This document shows, piece after piece, positions 25,753 through 35,836 of a DNA stretch of 45,327 bases; position 1 is the first letter of the stretch, and every line of letters begins with the position of its first letter. This stretch comes from an uncultured Lachnospiraceae bacterium. Its GTDB lineage: Bacteria; Bacillota; Clostridia; Lachnospirales; Lachnospiraceae. Position numbers and translations under genes: made by a program. The stretch covers positions 1 to 45,327 of the forward strand of contig CAOKWI010000032.1 of the NCBI GenBank assembly GCA_948473115.1, read 5' to 3'. The notes beneath the pieces are model-generated. The model was not told the DNA's origin. It did no database searches and was given only the letters and a program-made list of their open reading frames with translations.

Positions 25753-25877
25753 ATACTGGCGGTCAAAAAGACTGACCGTTCAGTATAAGATGATGTGCAC
25801 AGCCGCATAAGGAAATATGCCGCTTCGCGGCTGCGGCTGGCACAATACTCACGGTAAATTTCATTGACCGTGAGTAT
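25753..25877 (+). promoter_or_regulatory. Three-hairpin structured leader of ftsH
   Basis: Hairpin A pairs ATACTG-G-CGGTCA (25753-25765) with TGACCG-TT-CAGTAT (25773-25786). Hairpin B pairs GTGC (25795-25798) and CAGCCGCA (25800-25807) with TGCGGCTG (25832-25839) and GCAC (25840-25843), with an inner GCCGC-TTC-GCGGC stem. Hairpin C pairs ATACTCACGGT (25845-25855) with ACCGTGAGTAT (25867-25877). There is no T run after any of them, so they are not plain terminators. They could be regulatory RNA or dispersed palindromes. Confidence 0.5.
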
Positions 25878-25934
25878 AAGTGACGTGTTCATGACCGCAT
25901 ATGGACATAGATAAAAAACAGAAATGGAGTTACT

Positions 25935-28295
25935 ATGGACAATCAAATGAACCAATTCGATAACGGCGGGGGATATAACAACGGCGGCCGTGGTCCCGGC
26001 GGGAACGGCGGCGGAAGCGGGAACCAGCCGCCCCGTAAGCCGAATATCACCATGCTGGTGCTGGCGGCTCTCAGCACGGTGCTGCTGGCGTTTATGCTTT
26101 GGAATATAGTGTTTGGCGGAACCGCCACAGGACAGGTGGTCAGTTATACCCAGTTCCTGCAGTATATCAGCGAGGGCAAGGTGGAGGCTGTAGAGGTACA
26201 GAGCACGGGACAGATCCTGTTTACCCTGAAAAAAGAGGAGAATGCTTCCGGAGGAGGTGCGGAAACATATCTGTTTTACCCTGCCGGCGTTTCCAAGACT
26301 TATTCCACCATATTGATGGAGGATCTTGACACCCTGACCGCAAGGCTGGAGGCCCAGGGGGACATTGACGGAAGCCGCGTGCTCAGTGACAATTCAGGGC
26401 GTCTGCTGGATATTTTCCTGTATGTGGTACTGCCGGTGCTTCTGATGTGGGTGCTGTTGGGAGTGGTGTTCCGCAAGATGGGCGGCAGCGGCGGCCCCAT
26501 GGGTGTGGGCAAAAGCAACGCCAAAGTATATGTCCAGAAAGAAACAGGTGTCACCTTTAAGGACGTGGCAGGCGAGGACGAGGCAAAGGAGTCCCTGGTG
26601 GAGGTAGTGGATTTTCTCCACAATCCCGGGAAGTATTCCAGGATCGGGGCCAGGCTGCCCAAGGGAGCTCTGCTGGTGGGGCCTCCCGGAACAGGTAAGA
26701 CCCTGCTTGCCAGGGCGGTGGCAGGAGAGGCTCATGTGCCCTTCTTTTCCCTGACCGGTTCTGACTTTATTGAGTTATATGTGGGCGTGGGCGCAAGCCG
26801 TGTCCGCGACCTGTTTAAGGAAGCCAATAAGAATGCTCCCTGTATCATCTTTATCGATGAGATCGATGCCATCGGACGCAGCCGTGATTCCAAGTACGGC
26901 GGCGGCAACGAGGAGCGGGAGCAGACATTGAACCAGCTGCTGTCTGAGATGGATGGTTTTGACAGCTCCAAGGGTATTCTGATCCTGGGCGCTACCAACC
27001 GCCCTGAGATCCTGGATAAGGCGCTGCTGCGTCCCGGCCGTTTCGACAGGCGAATCATTGTGGATAAGCCGGATCTGAAGGGACGTGTGGAGATCCTGAA
27101 AGTGCATTCCAAGGACGTGAAGATGGATGAGACGGTGGATCTGGATGCCATAGCCCTTGCCACCAGCGGCGCGGTGGGCTCAGACCTGGCCAATATGATC
27201 AATGAGGCCGCCATCAACGCGGTGAAGGAAGGCAGAGAGTATGTCTGTCAGAAGGACTTGTTTGACGCGGTGGAGGTTGTCCTGGTGGGCAAGGAGAAGA
27301 AAGACCGCATCATGAGCAAGGAGGAGCGCAAGATTGTCTCCTACCACGAGGTGGGTCATGCCCTGATCAGCGCATTGCAGAAGAATTCCGAGCCTGTCCA
27401 GAAGATCACCATTGTGCCCCGCACCATGGGGGCACTGGGATATGTGATGCATGTGCCGGAGGAGGAGAAATACCTGAACACGGAGGCGGAGCTGCGGGAT
27501 ATGCTGGTAAGCCTGGTGGGCGGCCGTGCGGCGGAGGAGATCGTGTTTGAGACGGTGACCACCGGGGCGGCTAACGATATCGAGAAGGCCACGGACATTG
27601 CCCGGAATATGGTGACCCGTTACGGTATGAGCAAGAAGTTTGGACTGATGGGGCTGGCGACCATAGAGAGCCAGTATCTGGAGGGCAGGACCGCGCTGAA
27701 CTGCAGCGACTCCACGGCGGCGGAGATTGACTCCGAGGTGGTGGAGATCCTGAAGGAGAGTTACGAAAAGGCATTGTCGCTGCTTCGCGAGAACAGGGAG
27801 CTGATGGATAAGCTGGCGGCCTTCCTGATTGAGAAGGAGACCATTACCGGCAAGGAGTTCATGCAGATATTCCGCAGGGAAAAAGGGCTGCCTGATCCCA
27901 AGGAGGAGAAGGAGAACGGCGAAAAGACTGATTCTGTCAGCAGTTCTGATGCGGAAGATGAGGCTGGAGGCGTGACCCTTGGCCCGAAAGAGAAAATGGG
28001 CGGGAATGTGGTTCTTGGTCCTGTGGAAATGCCTCTTCCGGCGAACTTTTCCCGAAAGACGGAGACGGCCGATGAATCTGGAACAGAGCAGGAGCAGTCA
28101 TCCTCCCGAAGCGTGACAGAACAGGAGCAGCAGACCTCCTCCCAGAGCGGATCGGAGCAGGAACAGTCATATTCCCAGAGCGAGACAATGCAGGGACAGT
28201 CGGCCTCCCAGAGCGGGACAGGACAGCAGGAACAGGCTGCGCAGCCGTCAGAGGGTTCTGTGGGAAGATTTTCCAATCGCAGACTGGATGATTAG
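25935..28295 (+). CDS. ftsH: ATP-dependent zinc metalloprotease FtsH
   Basis: FtsH is a membrane-bound hexameric AAA+ protease that degrades misfolded membrane proteins and selected regulators. The 786-residue protein has a Gly/Asn-rich N-terminus (1-35), TM1 (about 38-60), an external domain, TM2 (about 158-178), Walker A GPPGTGKT (249-256), Walker B IIFIDEID (304-311) and the zinc site HEVGH (471-475). After the protease domain comes an unusual 130-residue low-complexity tail rich in Gln, Ser and Glu, with repeated SQSxxEQEQ-like units; typical FtsH is 600-650 residues. The start is preceded by GGAG. A strong promoter and a structured leader lie upstream and a terminator downstream, so it is monocistronic. 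Confidence 0.95.
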   Translation: MDNQMNQFDNGGGYNNGGRGPGGNGGGSGNQPPRKPNITMLVLAALSTVLLAFMLWNIVFGGTATGQVVSYTQFLQYISEGKVEAVEVQSTGQILFTLKKEENASGGGAETYLFYPAGVSKTYSTILMEDLDTLTARLEAQGDIDGSRVLSDNSGRLLDIFLYVVLPVLLMWVLLGVVFRKMGGSGGPMGVGKSNAKVYVQKETGVTFKDVAGEDEAKESLVEVVDFLHNPGKYSRIGARLPKGALLVGPPGTGKTLLARAVAGEAHVPFFSLTGSDFIELYVGVGASRVRDLFKEANKNAPCIIFIDEIDAIGRSRDSKYGGGNEEREQTLNQLLSEMDGFDSSKGILILGATNRPEILDKALLRPGRFDRRIIVDKPDLKGRVEILKVHSKDVKMDETVDLDAIALATSGAVGSDLANMINEAAINAVKEGREYVCQKDLFDAVEVVLVGKEKKDRIMSKEERKIVSYHEVGHALISALQKNSEPVQKITIVPRTMGALGYVMHVPEEEKYLNTEAELRDMLVSLVGGRAAEEIVFETVTTGAANDIEKATDIARNMVTRYGMSKKFGLMGLATIESQYLEGRTALNCSDSTAAEIDSEVVEILKESYEKALSLLRENRELMDKLAAFLIEKETITGKEFMQIFRREKGLPDPKEEKENGEKTDSVSSSDAEDEAGGVTLGPKEKMGGNVVLGPVEMPLPANFSRKTETADESGTEQEQSSSRSVTEQEQQTSSQSGSEQEQSYSQSETMQGQSASQSGTGQQEQAAQPSEGSVGRFSNRRLDD

Positions 28296-28330
28296 CGAGA
28301 CGCCTCGCGCGTATAAATAACAGATGTATG

Positions 28331-28367
28331 GCAGCTGTCACTATTCAGGGTAGTGACGGCTGCTTTT
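28331..28367 (+). terminator. Terminator of ftsH
   Basis: GCAGCTGTCACTA (28331-28343) pairs with TAGTGACGGCTGC (28351-28363) with one G-T pair, and TTTT follows. Confidence 0.75.
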
Positions 28368-28410
28368 GCCAAAAAGAGAAACAGTTCCTTATCAGGGAGG
28401 TTGAAAGAAA

Positions 28411-29745
28411 ATGGAACAAAGAGCGCAATCGGACTTTTCAAAAAATTTACTGCAATATCTGAATGACAGCCCCACCGCTTACCATGCTGTGGAAAACGCT
28501 GCGGCTCATCTCAGGGAAAACGGTTTTCAGGAATTGAAGGAAACGGAGAAGTGGGTTTTGGAGCAGGGCGGCAGGTACTTTGTCACGAAGAACGGCTCCT
28601 GTGTCATTGCGTTTGCCATTGGCGACGGCAGTCCGGCGGAGAAGGGTTTCCGTATCATAGGGGCGCACACGGATTCCCCGGGATTGAAAATCAAGCCGGA
28701 CGCCTGTACCGTGACGCCTGACGGATACGTGAAGGTGAACGTGGAGATTTATGGCGGCGTTATTCTCAGCACATGGTTTGACCGGCCGCTCGCCCTGGCA
28801 GGCAGAGTGATCGTGAGAGAAGGCAGGGTTCTCAGGGAGAAGCTGGTCAGGATCCATAAGCCTGTCCTGATGATCCCGAATCTCTGTATTCATTTTCACA
28901 GGGAGGTAAACGATAAATGCTCCTACAATAAGCAGACAGAAATGCTTCCTTTATTATCTATGAAGAAGGAAAACGTGGAGAAAGGCGATTATCTCCTGTG
29001 CCTGATCGAGGAAGAGACAGGGATAAAGAGAGAAGACATTCTGGATCATGAGCTGTTTCTATATGAATACCAGGAGGGCATCTTTGCGGGAAGGGAAGGA
29101 GAGTTCATTTCCGCGTCCCGTATTGATGATCTGGCTATGGTTTACGCGGGGCTGACAGCGTTGACGGAATCGAGAGACGGCGGAAGCTCGTATAAGGTGT
29201 TTGCCGCCTTTGACAATGAGGAGGTGGGAAGCGCTTCCGCACAGGGCGCCAGGTCCGGTTTCCTGCTGCATATTTTAGACCGGATCTGTAAGAATCTTGG
29301 GCTGACAGAGGAGGAGTACTTTCAGGCTGTCGCCAGCTCTACCTCCATTTCCGCCGACACAGCCCATGCGGTTCATCCGAACTATAGTGACAGGCATGAT
29401 CCTGAAAGCCGTCCTGTGCTGGGCGGAGGACCTGTGATCAAATATTCCGCCTCCCAGAAGTACAGCACCACGGCCTTTGGTGCCGCTCATTTTATGGAGA
29501 TCTGCGCGCGGGCCGGGGTCCCCTGCCAGAAATTTGTGAACAGGAATGATATTGCCGGCGGCTCCACCATAGGCCCTGCCATATCCAGCCTGACCACGAT
29601 TCCCGCTGTGGACATCGGGATACCGATCCTGGCGATGCATTCGGTCAGGGAGTTTGGCGCGGCAGCGGATAATGTCTATACGGAAATGGCGTTTCAGGCA
29701 TATTATGAAGAGCGGGAAGAGTTTGGAGACAAAGATGGAGTGTAG
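28411..29745 (+). CDS. apeB: M18 family aminopeptidase
   Basis: A 444-residue cytoplasmic di-metal aminopeptidase of family M18 (aspartyl aminopeptidase-like), which removes N-terminal, often acidic, residues from peptides. Metal and catalytic motifs are AHTDSPGLKIKP, ASRIDDLAM, FDNEEVGS and the late His in a C-terminal segment; TAHAVHPNYSDRHDP is also typical. GGGAGG precedes the ATG. The next gene starts 11 bases before its stop. The symbol is assigned by family and not by precise orthology. Confidence 0.88.
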   Translation: MEQRAQSDFSKNLLQYLNDSPTAYHAVENAAAHLRENGFQELKETEKWVLEQGGRYFVTKNGSCVIAFAIGDGSPAEKGFRIIGAHTDSPGLKIKPDACTVTPDGYVKVNVEIYGGVILSTWFDRPLALAGRVIVREGRVLREKLVRIHKPVLMIPNLCIHFHREVNDKCSYNKQTEMLPLLSMKKENVEKGDYLLCLIEEETGIKREDILDHELFLYEYQEGIFAGREGEFISASRIDDLAMVYAGLTALTESRDGGSSYKVFAAFDNEEVGSASAQGARSGFLLHILDRICKNLGLTEEEYFQAVASSTSISADTAHAVHPNYSDRHDPESRPVLGGGPVIKYSASQKYSTTAFGAAHFMEICARAGVPCQKFVNRNDIAGGSTIGPAISSLTTIPAVDIGIPILAMHSVREFGAAADNVYTEMAFQAYYEEREEFGDKDGV

Positions 29746-31642
29746 GAATTGCGGCAGCCCGATCCTGGAAGGCGACAGGTTCTGTTCCAAGTGCGGAACA
29801 CGCGTTTCGGCAGAATTCAGGGGGGAAATGGCGAATGCAGAAGCATCCCGGGCAGGAGCGTCAATTCCACTGTGCATTCCCGAGGAAGTGCCTTCCAGGT
29901 CCCAGGGTCTGTGGAAGCGCATGTTTCAGGGCAAGAAGGCAGCTGTGGATGCGGACAGATCCAAAAAACGGATTTCCAGGGTGATCGCTGTGATTCTCGC
30001 CGCCGCCGCGGTGCTGTTGATCGCTGACAGCGCAAAGCTGATCAACTCTTACCATAGAAACTTTTCCACGCCCGAGGAGTATTACCGCTGGGTGGAACGT
30101 AGAGCCATACATACAAACGCAAAGACCTTTGCCGGGTATTACTCAAATTATATCATGGGATATCTGCGGGGGTACGACAGCCGCACCAGTGGCGAGATCC
30201 GCCTGGAGCTGGGGAATGCGGGCAGGGAATTGCTGGAGTCCGCAGGACTGGAGCCGTGGTTTGAGGAGGGAGCCCTCACCTACGAGACGACCTGCAGGGA
30301 CGGAGTGGAACAGAGTATTCTGGGGCTGGAGATCGAGGGGGAGAAGCTGTTCGGGCTGGATGCAGTCATGGATCTGCGGGACGAGGCGGTGTACCTGGGA
30401 CTCCCGGAACTGACGGAGAAGTATCTTGCCCTGGACACGGAGGGAAAAGACTTCATCAGGGGATTCGAGAATGTGTTTGGCGTGGAGCCGGAGGAATATT
30501 TGAAGGAGCTGGAGCTGCTGGAAGCTTTTTATGGGGAATGTCCCGATAAACAGCAGATGGAAGCCCTGGCGGACCGGTATCTGGAACGATTGCTGGACAG
30601 CATTGACGATGTGAAGATGCGCACAGGCAAAACAGCCAGGGCGGGCAGCGTCACACAGACCTGTACCACACTGGAGATCTATCTGGACAAAGACGACATA
30701 CGGAATATGCTGTCAGAATTCCTGAGAGAGCTTCGGGAGGACAGTGAGATCGAAGCCTTGCTGTATCAGGCTTATGAACTGATGGAGGAGCTGGATCCGG
30801 AGGAGAGCCTTTACAGTGACGCAGACGATTTTTATGAGGCGTATCAGGATCGGATTGACGAGATCCTTGATAATATGGATTATTATATCACGTATCACAA
30901 TGAACTGGATATGACGGTCTATGTGGATGATCAGGGGCGGATCATCGGCAGAACCATGGAATTTCCCAATAGCTGGGATGAAATAACTGTTTCCTATTTA
31001 TTTCCCCGCCGCGGCAGCAGATTCGGATATAAGGCCAGCTTTGTGTCAGATGGTGAGGAGATGTCGGTCACGGGCTCCGGCAGAGAGCTTTGGAAAAAGA
31101 TCGACGGCAGATTTACAGTCAAGTATGATGGAATCGGGATTTTAGACGTGGATGTGGAGGACTTTGATCTGAAATCCCTGCAAAAGGGATTTCTCAACGG
31201 ATGTTTCACCGTGTCAGCTGCCTCCGGCATCAGACGCATGGGAGACATGGGCATGGCGCGTTCCCTTCTGCCGGAGCTGCAGCTGATCCTGGATGTCTCC
31301 ATGGATCGTTCCTCCCGGAAATTGGGAATAGAGCTGCGGGAGGGCAGGGACTTGTGGGGCATCCTCACCATGACTGCCAGGAGCGGCGACGGAAAGAAAA
31401 TAGCTGTTCCTTCTACAAAGAGAGCCATATTTGTGGAGGATGAACGAGACCTTGCGGAGTGGTGGGATACCATTGAATGGGAGAAGCTCATAAGGGATAT
31501 GGACAAGGCAGGCGTGCCCTCCGACACCATAGAGAGGGTGGAGAAATTCAGCGGAATGGATGCCGGCGAACTTATGGAAGAATTGCGGGAACTGATGTGT
31601 GAGAAACATTTTCCCTTTCTGCTCATAGAATATGATAAGTAG
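29735..31642 (+). CDS. Zinc-ribbon membrane protein of unknown function
   Basis: The 635-residue product begins with a zinc ribbon (C3, C6, C17, C20 in MECRNCGSPILEGDRFCSKC), followed by a linker, one transmembrane helix (about 82-100) and a large external part rich in Glu, Leu and Asp. The external part has two or three alpha/beta-looking blocks, for example EITVSYLFPRRGSRFGYKASF. This layout, cytoplasmic zinc ribbon plus single TM plus external domain, is common among Clostridia envelope proteins, but I recognise no enzyme motif. Start ATG 29735 overlaps the aminopeptidase gene; the longer in-frame start at 29654 lies within that gene and is rejected because the zinc ribbon is naturally N-terminal. 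Confidence 0.7.
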   Translation: MECRNCGSPILEGDRFCSKCGTRVSAEFRGEMANAEASRAGASIPLCIPEEVPSRSQGLWKRMFQGKKAAVDADRSKKRISRVIAVILAAAAVLLIADSAKLINSYHRNFSTPEEYYRWVERRAIHTNAKTFAGYYSNYIMGYLRGYDSRTSGEIRLELGNAGRELLESAGLEPWFEEGALTYETTCRDGVEQSILGLEIEGEKLFGLDAVMDLRDEAVYLGLPELTEKYLALDTEGKDFIRGFENVFGVEPEEYLKELELLEAFYGECPDKQQMEALADRYLERLLDSIDDVKMRTGKTARAGSVTQTCTTLEIYLDKDDIRNMLSEFLRELREDSEIEALLYQAYELMEELDPEESLYSDADDFYEAYQDRIDEILDNMDYYITYHNELDMTVYVDDQGRIIGRTMEFPNSWDEITVSYLFPRRGSRFGYKASFVSDGEEMSVTGSGRELWKKIDGRFTVKYDGIGILDVDVEDFDLKSLQKGFLNGCFTVSAASGIRRMGDMGMARSLLPELQLILDVSMDRSSRKLGIELREGRDLWGILTMTARSGDGKKIAVPSTKRAIFVEDERDLAEWWDTIEWEKLIRDMDKAGVPSDTIERVEKFSGMDAGELMEELRELMCEKHFPFLLIEYDK

Positions 31643-31710
31643 ACAGTGACTGTTCCGGGAGGATTCCGGAACAGCCGCTGATCATATGGGAAAAGGAGCA
31701 GATTCAGTTT

Positions 31711-33531
31711 ATGGCTATCGGTTATTTGACGATGCAGGTCCGTACTGCCAATGATGCTGTGCCCCTGCGGGGAGTACAGGTCACTGTTCTGGATGATCAG
31801 GGCCGCGGCGTCTATGATCTGGTTACGGATGAGAATGGGGAAACGCAGCCGGTTCCGCTGGAAACGGTGAGCAGGGATTTCTCTCTGGAGTCCTCTTATG
31901 CCGGCGCGCCTTATGTGGGGTACAATGTGTTCGTCCAGGCGTCAGGCTTCAATTCGGTTTATATTTCGGGGGTTCCCATCTTTGAGGGAGAGACGGCGAT
32001 TCAGCCTGTCGCCCTTGTACCCATGCAGGAGATGCAGCGCAGTCCCACGGTGGAGGAGATTTTCATTGATAAACCTGCGGTAGCGATGCAGACAGCCCGA
32101 TATCAGGAGGGCCCGGCGGAGGAACCCCGCATATTGCGTCAGGTGGCAATCCCCAATCCGATCACTGTACACATGGGAAGCCCGGCCTCCTCCGCTTCCA
32201 ATATCCGGGTGTCCTTTCCCGACTATGTGAAGAATGTGGCCAGCAGTGAGATTTATCCTACATGGCCGGAGGCGGCGCTGAGAGCAAATATTTACGCGGT
32301 GATCACCTTTGCACTGAACCGGGTTTTCACGGAATGGTACAGGAGTCAGGGATACAATTTTGACATCACCAACAGCACTGCTTATGATCAGGCTTTTGTG
32401 TATGGCAGGACGATCTATGAATCCATCAGCCGGATCGTGGATGAGATCTTTAATGAGTACGTGCGCAGGCAGGGGCAGATTGCGCCGTATTTCACTTCTT
32501 TCTGTAACGGAACCACCACAACCTGTGCCGGATTGTCCCAGTGGGGGACGGTCTCGCTGGCAAACAACGGATTGACTCCCCTGCAGATCCTGCGCACTTA
32601 TTATCCAAATGACGTTGAGATTGTGGAAACGGATGTGATCACGGGCTCTTTGTCCTCCTATCCCGGCACGGCCCTCCGGCCCGGAAGCACGGGACTGGAT
32701 GTGCAGACGATCCAGACGTATCTGAACCGGATCCGGAGAAATTATCCGGCGATTCCTGTGATCACGGACGAAACGGGAGTGTTCGGAAACAGCACCCAGG
32801 CGGCTGTGACTAAATTCCAGAGCATCTTCAACCTGGCGGCCGATGGTATTGTGGGGAAAGCTACCTGGTATAAGATTTCCAAGCTTTATGCCGCAGTGAC
32901 AAGACTGGCGGAGCTGGACAGCGAGGGAACCACACTGGGAATCGGGACAGTGCCCCCCGGTTCTGTGTTAAGGCAGGGCTCCAGGGGGACGGATGTGATC
33001 ACACTGCAATATCTCCTGAATGTGGCGGCGGAATTTTATCCATCTGTCTCCAGTGTTTCCCAGGATGGTATTTTCGGCAGCGGGACACGTCAGGCGGTCA
33101 TGGACTTTCAGCGGGCGATGGGACTTACCGCAGACGGTATTGTGGGTGCGAATACCTGGAGAGAACTCTATAATGTTTATCTGGGGGTTCAGGAAAATGT
33201 GCCGCCCTCCGGCTCTGGAACAGGTGTTATTGAATATACCGTCCGCTCAGGGGATACGCTGTGGCTTCTTGCCCAGAGGTACGGGACAACAGTGGATGCC
33301 ATCAAGAGCTTAAACGGACTGACCAGCAATATGTTGAATATCGGCCAGGTGCTGAAGATTCCCGCTTCTGCGGGAGGGTCTTATTTTGAATATGCTGTCC
33401 GCCCCGGGGATACGCTGTGGCTGCTTTCCAGAAGATACGGGACGACGGTGGATGCCATCAAGAACCTCAACGGCCTTACCAGCGACAGACTGGATGTGGG
33501 GCAGATCCTGAGGATCCCCCGGAATGGATGA
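31711..33531 (+). CDS. SpoIID-like protein with two peptidoglycan-binding and two LysM domains
   Basis: The 606-residue protein lacks an obvious signal peptide. Order of parts: an N-terminal carboxypeptidase-regulatory-like beta domain (about 1-110), a middle part related to SpoIID/LytB (about 185-310, with LRANIYAVITFALNRVF and CNGTTTTCAGLSQWG), two PG_binding_1 repeats (about 324-395 and 420-488, each with GxxxDVxxLQxxL and DGIVGxxTW), and two LysM modules (507-551 and 559-604, each with GDTLWLL and LKIP/LRIP ends). It probably binds or cleaves spore cortex or cell-wall peptidoglycan. Several related Lachnospiraceae proteins are called spore cortex-lytic or peptidoglycan-binding. AAAGGAG precedes the ATG. 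Confidence 0.8.
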   Translation: MAIGYLTMQVRTANDAVPLRGVQVTVLDDQGRGVYDLVTDENGETQPVPLETVSRDFSLESSYAGAPYVGYNVFVQASGFNSVYISGVPIFEGETAIQPVALVPMQEMQRSPTVEEIFIDKPAVAMQTARYQEGPAEEPRILRQVAIPNPITVHMGSPASSASNIRVSFPDYVKNVASSEIYPTWPEAALRANIYAVITFALNRVFTEWYRSQGYNFDITNSTAYDQAFVYGRTIYESISRIVDEIFNEYVRRQGQIAPYFTSFCNGTTTTCAGLSQWGTVSLANNGLTPLQILRTYYPNDVEIVETDVITGSLSSYPGTALRPGSTGLDVQTIQTYLNRIRRNYPAIPVITDETGVFGNSTQAAVTKFQSIFNLAADGIVGKATWYKISKLYAAVTRLAELDSEGTTLGIGTVPPGSVLRQGSRGTDVITLQYLLNVAAEFYPSVSSVSQDGIFGSGTRQAVMDFQRAMGLTADGIVGANTWRELYNVYLGVQENVPPSGSGTGVIEYTVRSGDTLWLLAQRYGTTVDAIKSLNGLTSNMLNIGQVLKIPASAGGSYFEYAVRPGDTLWLLSRRYGTTVDAIKNLNGLTSDRLDVGQILRIPRNG

Positions 33532-33588
33532 TATCCTGAATATCCATTGGACCTGGCAGACTTATGATATCGTTCTTTAGAAAAAACA

Positions 33589-33646
33589 TACCCTGGAAAT
33601 ATGTTTTGAATGTGGATATTCATCGCATATTTTCAGGGTGTTTTGT
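33589..33646. terminator. Bidirectional terminator
   Basis: ACCCTG-G-AAATATG (33590-33603) pairs with CATATTT-T-CAGGGT (33626-33639), flanked by an A run on the left (33580-33586) and GTTTTG on the right. It separates the LysM protein gene from the convergent coiled-coil gene. Confidence 0.65.
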
Positions 33647-33725
33647 CTGTGCCTCATTATTGTGCTATTTTCAGGGTGCTGTGCCTGCATCTTATTTATC
33701 ATTGTATTGGATGATAATTGCTGCG

Positions 33726-34466
33726 TTATCTGATGAATACGGAGACAGTACTGAAAAACTTCTTCCTGTTGGCGGCCAGGTTTCCCCCATGGAATCCCAC
33801 AGGATCCTCTTCCGGGGCATCTGCTGCCGTTACGATCTCCGACTGCTTTTTCCAGTCAAAGGGCTGATCACTGAGCGGCTGCCTGGTTTTGGCGCCTTTT
33901 TTATTATTTGGGTTGGCAGACATGCTGTCTTCTGTTATGGTTATTTTCCTGCCAATATTCTTTGCTGCGTTATTAATCTTTTTCTGGATGTTGGCTTTTT
34001 CTTCCTCTGTGACCGCTGTGCCTTGTTTCTGCTTCAGGGTGCTCATAGTCCGATGCATGCCCTGGATTTGCTTTCCGGCGGCGGAAAGAGAGACCAGTAC
34101 GCCGGATTCTTCGTTGCCAAACATGGCGGCTGCCGGAATCGCCTTTTCGTCGTCTGCTTTGTCCCTGGCTTCTTTTTCCTGTGCTTCCTCCTTCAATGCC
34201 TCCCGCTTTTTGGCAGCTTCTTCCTGTCGTTTCTGGATCTGGTACTGTCGTAACTCACTGCTTAAAGACTGTATTTCTTCCTGTACAGCCTGCTTTTCCT
34301 TTTTCTTTTCTGCACTTGTCTTGTCATTATCATAGGAAATGCTTTTCTTTTGTTCCCGCAGGGTTGTAATCTCTTGGCGGAGTTCACTCTCATGACTGTC
34401 CAATGAAGGTTGTTTAGAGGATATATTCTCCTGTGATGATGGCTTTGTTCCTGATATTTTCATCAT
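33726..34466 (-). CDS. Orphan coiled-coil protein of unknown function
   Basis: About 246 residues starting MMKISGTKPSS, with GGGAGG before the start codon. Residues about 25-115 are a charged coiled coil rich in Glu, Lys and Gln (EITTLREQKKS, QAVQEEIQSLSSELR), followed by AMFGNEESGVLVSLS and a basic Lys/Asn-rich region. It has no signal peptide or membrane helix. A vague resemblance to FlxA-like coiled-coil proteins is not strong enough to name it. It has its own promoter and terminator, and opposes its neighbours, so it is an independent unit. A longer start at 34502 lacks a ribosome binding site. Confidence 0.65.
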   Translation of the reverse strand: MMKISGTKPSSQENISSKQPSLDSHESELRQEITTLREQKKSISYDNDKTSAEKKKEKQAVQEEIQSLSSELRQYQIQKRQEEAAKKREALKEEAQEKEARDKADDEKAIPAAAMFGNEESGVLVSLSAAGKQIQGMHRTMSTLKQKQGTAVTEEEKANIQKKINNAAKNIGRKITITEDSMSANPNNKKGAKTRQPLSDQPFDWKKQSEIVTAADAPEEDPVGFHGGNLAANRKKFFSTVSVFIR

Positions 34467-34520
34467 GATACCTCCCTTGCCATGCTTCAGTGCACTTTTC
34501 AATCATTTTTTATTACCTTT

Positions 34521-34549
34521 ATGGTAGCATATTTCCCTGAAATTATCAA
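34521..34549 (-). promoter_or_regulatory. Promoter of the coiled-coil gene
   Basis: On the minus strand TTGATA and TACCAT are separated by 17 bases. The predicted start lies about 50 bases before the start codon. Confidence 0.5.
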
Positions 34550-34710
34550 CAACGCAAGTGGGTTTAATTGGAAGGTTTGGTTACATATTAAAGTGGGGGA
34601 TAAGAATGAATTTGCTATGGCAGGGACGGTTAAAATGTGGTACTATTGGTATGCATGTGAAAGAACGCAAATGATCTGAGCCGCAGCCTTGCTGCGACAC
34701 GGGAGTCAAT

Positions 34711-35775
34711 ATGAAAAAAAGAATTGGAAAGAGAATCTTGATCGTCATGGCAGTGATGTTCTGTGTGGCGGGTATTGCGGCAATTTTGATCTGTCTGGCC
34801 CTGCGGCAGGACAGGGATGGCAGTCCGCCGGCCGCTTTATCCCAGACAGCAGAACCTTCCACGTCTTCTGCACCGGGATCTGCCACGGTTTCCATATCAG
34901 GATCTGCATCGGAATCTGCCGCGCCTTCCATACCGGGATCTGCACCGGGATCCGCCGCGCCTTCCACACCAGTATCTGCCACAAGTCCGGCACCGGCATC
35001 CACAGCGGTCCCGTCCCCGGTTCCCACACTGGGGGCAACAGTGGCGCCGACATCGGAACCTGTAGCAGCCCCGACCGCAGAGCCCACGGCGGAGCCTGCA
35101 ACGGCTTCCGGCGAAGCAACCGGGACGGAACCTGCCGTCTCCAACGGATATCTGGTGGTGATTGATGCGGGACATCAGCAGAAAGGGAACAGCGAGAAGG
35201 AACCTGTGGGTCCCGGCGCCGCGGAGATGAAGGCAAAAGTGTCGGGAGGAACCCATGGGGATACCAGCGGCCTGAAGGAATACGAGCTGACGCTGATGGT
35301 GGCGGAGAAGCTGAGGGATGAACTGGTTAACCGGGGGTATGAGGTGATCATGGTGCGCACTGCCCATGATGTGGATATCAGTAATTCCGAGCGTGCCCAG
35401 GTGGCAAATGACGCAGGGGCAGACGCTTTTATCCGTATTCATGCCAACGGTTCGGAGGACACTTCCGTTCACGGCGCGATGACCATATGCCAGACTTCGT
35501 CCAATCCATATAACAGTGGACTTTATGAACAGAGTAAAGATTTGTCCACAAAGGTCCTGGAGGAACTGACGGCGTCCACGGGCTGTAAGAAACAGCGTGT
35601 CTGGGAGACAGACACCATGAGCGGCATCAACTGGTGCCAGGTGCCGGTGACCATCGTGGAAATGGGCTATATGACGAATCCGGAGGAGGATGCGCTGATG
35701 GCTGCGGAAGAATATCAGCAGAAGATTGCGGAAGGGATTGCCAACGGGATTGACGGCTTCCTGATGACTGAATAG
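34711..35775 (+). CDS. N-acetylmuramoyl-L-alanine amidase (Amidase_3)
   Basis: The 354-residue protein has an N-terminal membrane anchor (about 8-31) and a low-complexity Pro/Ala/Ser/Thr linker (about 40-140). The catalytic Amidase_3 domain shows VVIDAGHQ, the Glu in [20 protein letters not shown] and [14 protein letters not shown], which supply the zinc ligands and catalytic Glu. It cleaves the bond between N-acetylmuramic acid and L-Ala of peptidoglycan, outside the membrane. The linker is long and likely spans the wall. Its DNA repeats (CCGGGATCTGC-like units) suggest slippage-prone length. GGGAG precedes the ATG. Possible roles are cell separation or spore germination. Confidence 0.9.
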   Translation: MKKRIGKRILIVMAVMFCVAGIAAILICLALRQDRDGSPPAALSQTAEPSTSSAPGSATVSISGSASESAAPSIPGSAPGSAAPSTPVSATSPAPASTAVPSPVPTLGATVAPTSEPVAAPTAEPTAEPATASGEATGTEPAVSNGYLVVIDAGHQQKGNSEKEPVGPGAAEMKAKVSGGTHGDTSGLKEYELTLMVAEKLRDELVNRGYEVIMVRTAHDVDISNSERAQVANDAGADAFIRIHANGSEDTSVHGAMTICQTSSNPYNSGLYEQSKDLSTKVLEELTASTGCKKQRVWETDTMSGINWCQVPVTIVEMGYMTNPEEDALMAAEEYQQKIAEGIANGIDGFLMTE

Positions 35776-35836
35776 CAATTGTTATTGAATAACACTTGTG
35801 ACCCAATGACATTTTGACTGGTTAAGGAGATGGCGG

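Noticed and set aside
33564..34253. Plus-strand hydrophobic frame opposite the coiled-coil gene
   Set aside because: It begins within the terminator hairpin, has no ribosome binding site, and its hydrophobic look comes from the antisense of Lys/Glu codons (TTT/TTC).
34897..35778. Minus-strand frame rich in Arg, Cys and Gly opposite the amidase
   Set aside because: The composition is a by-product of the Pro/Ala/Ser-rich linker codons on the plus strand.
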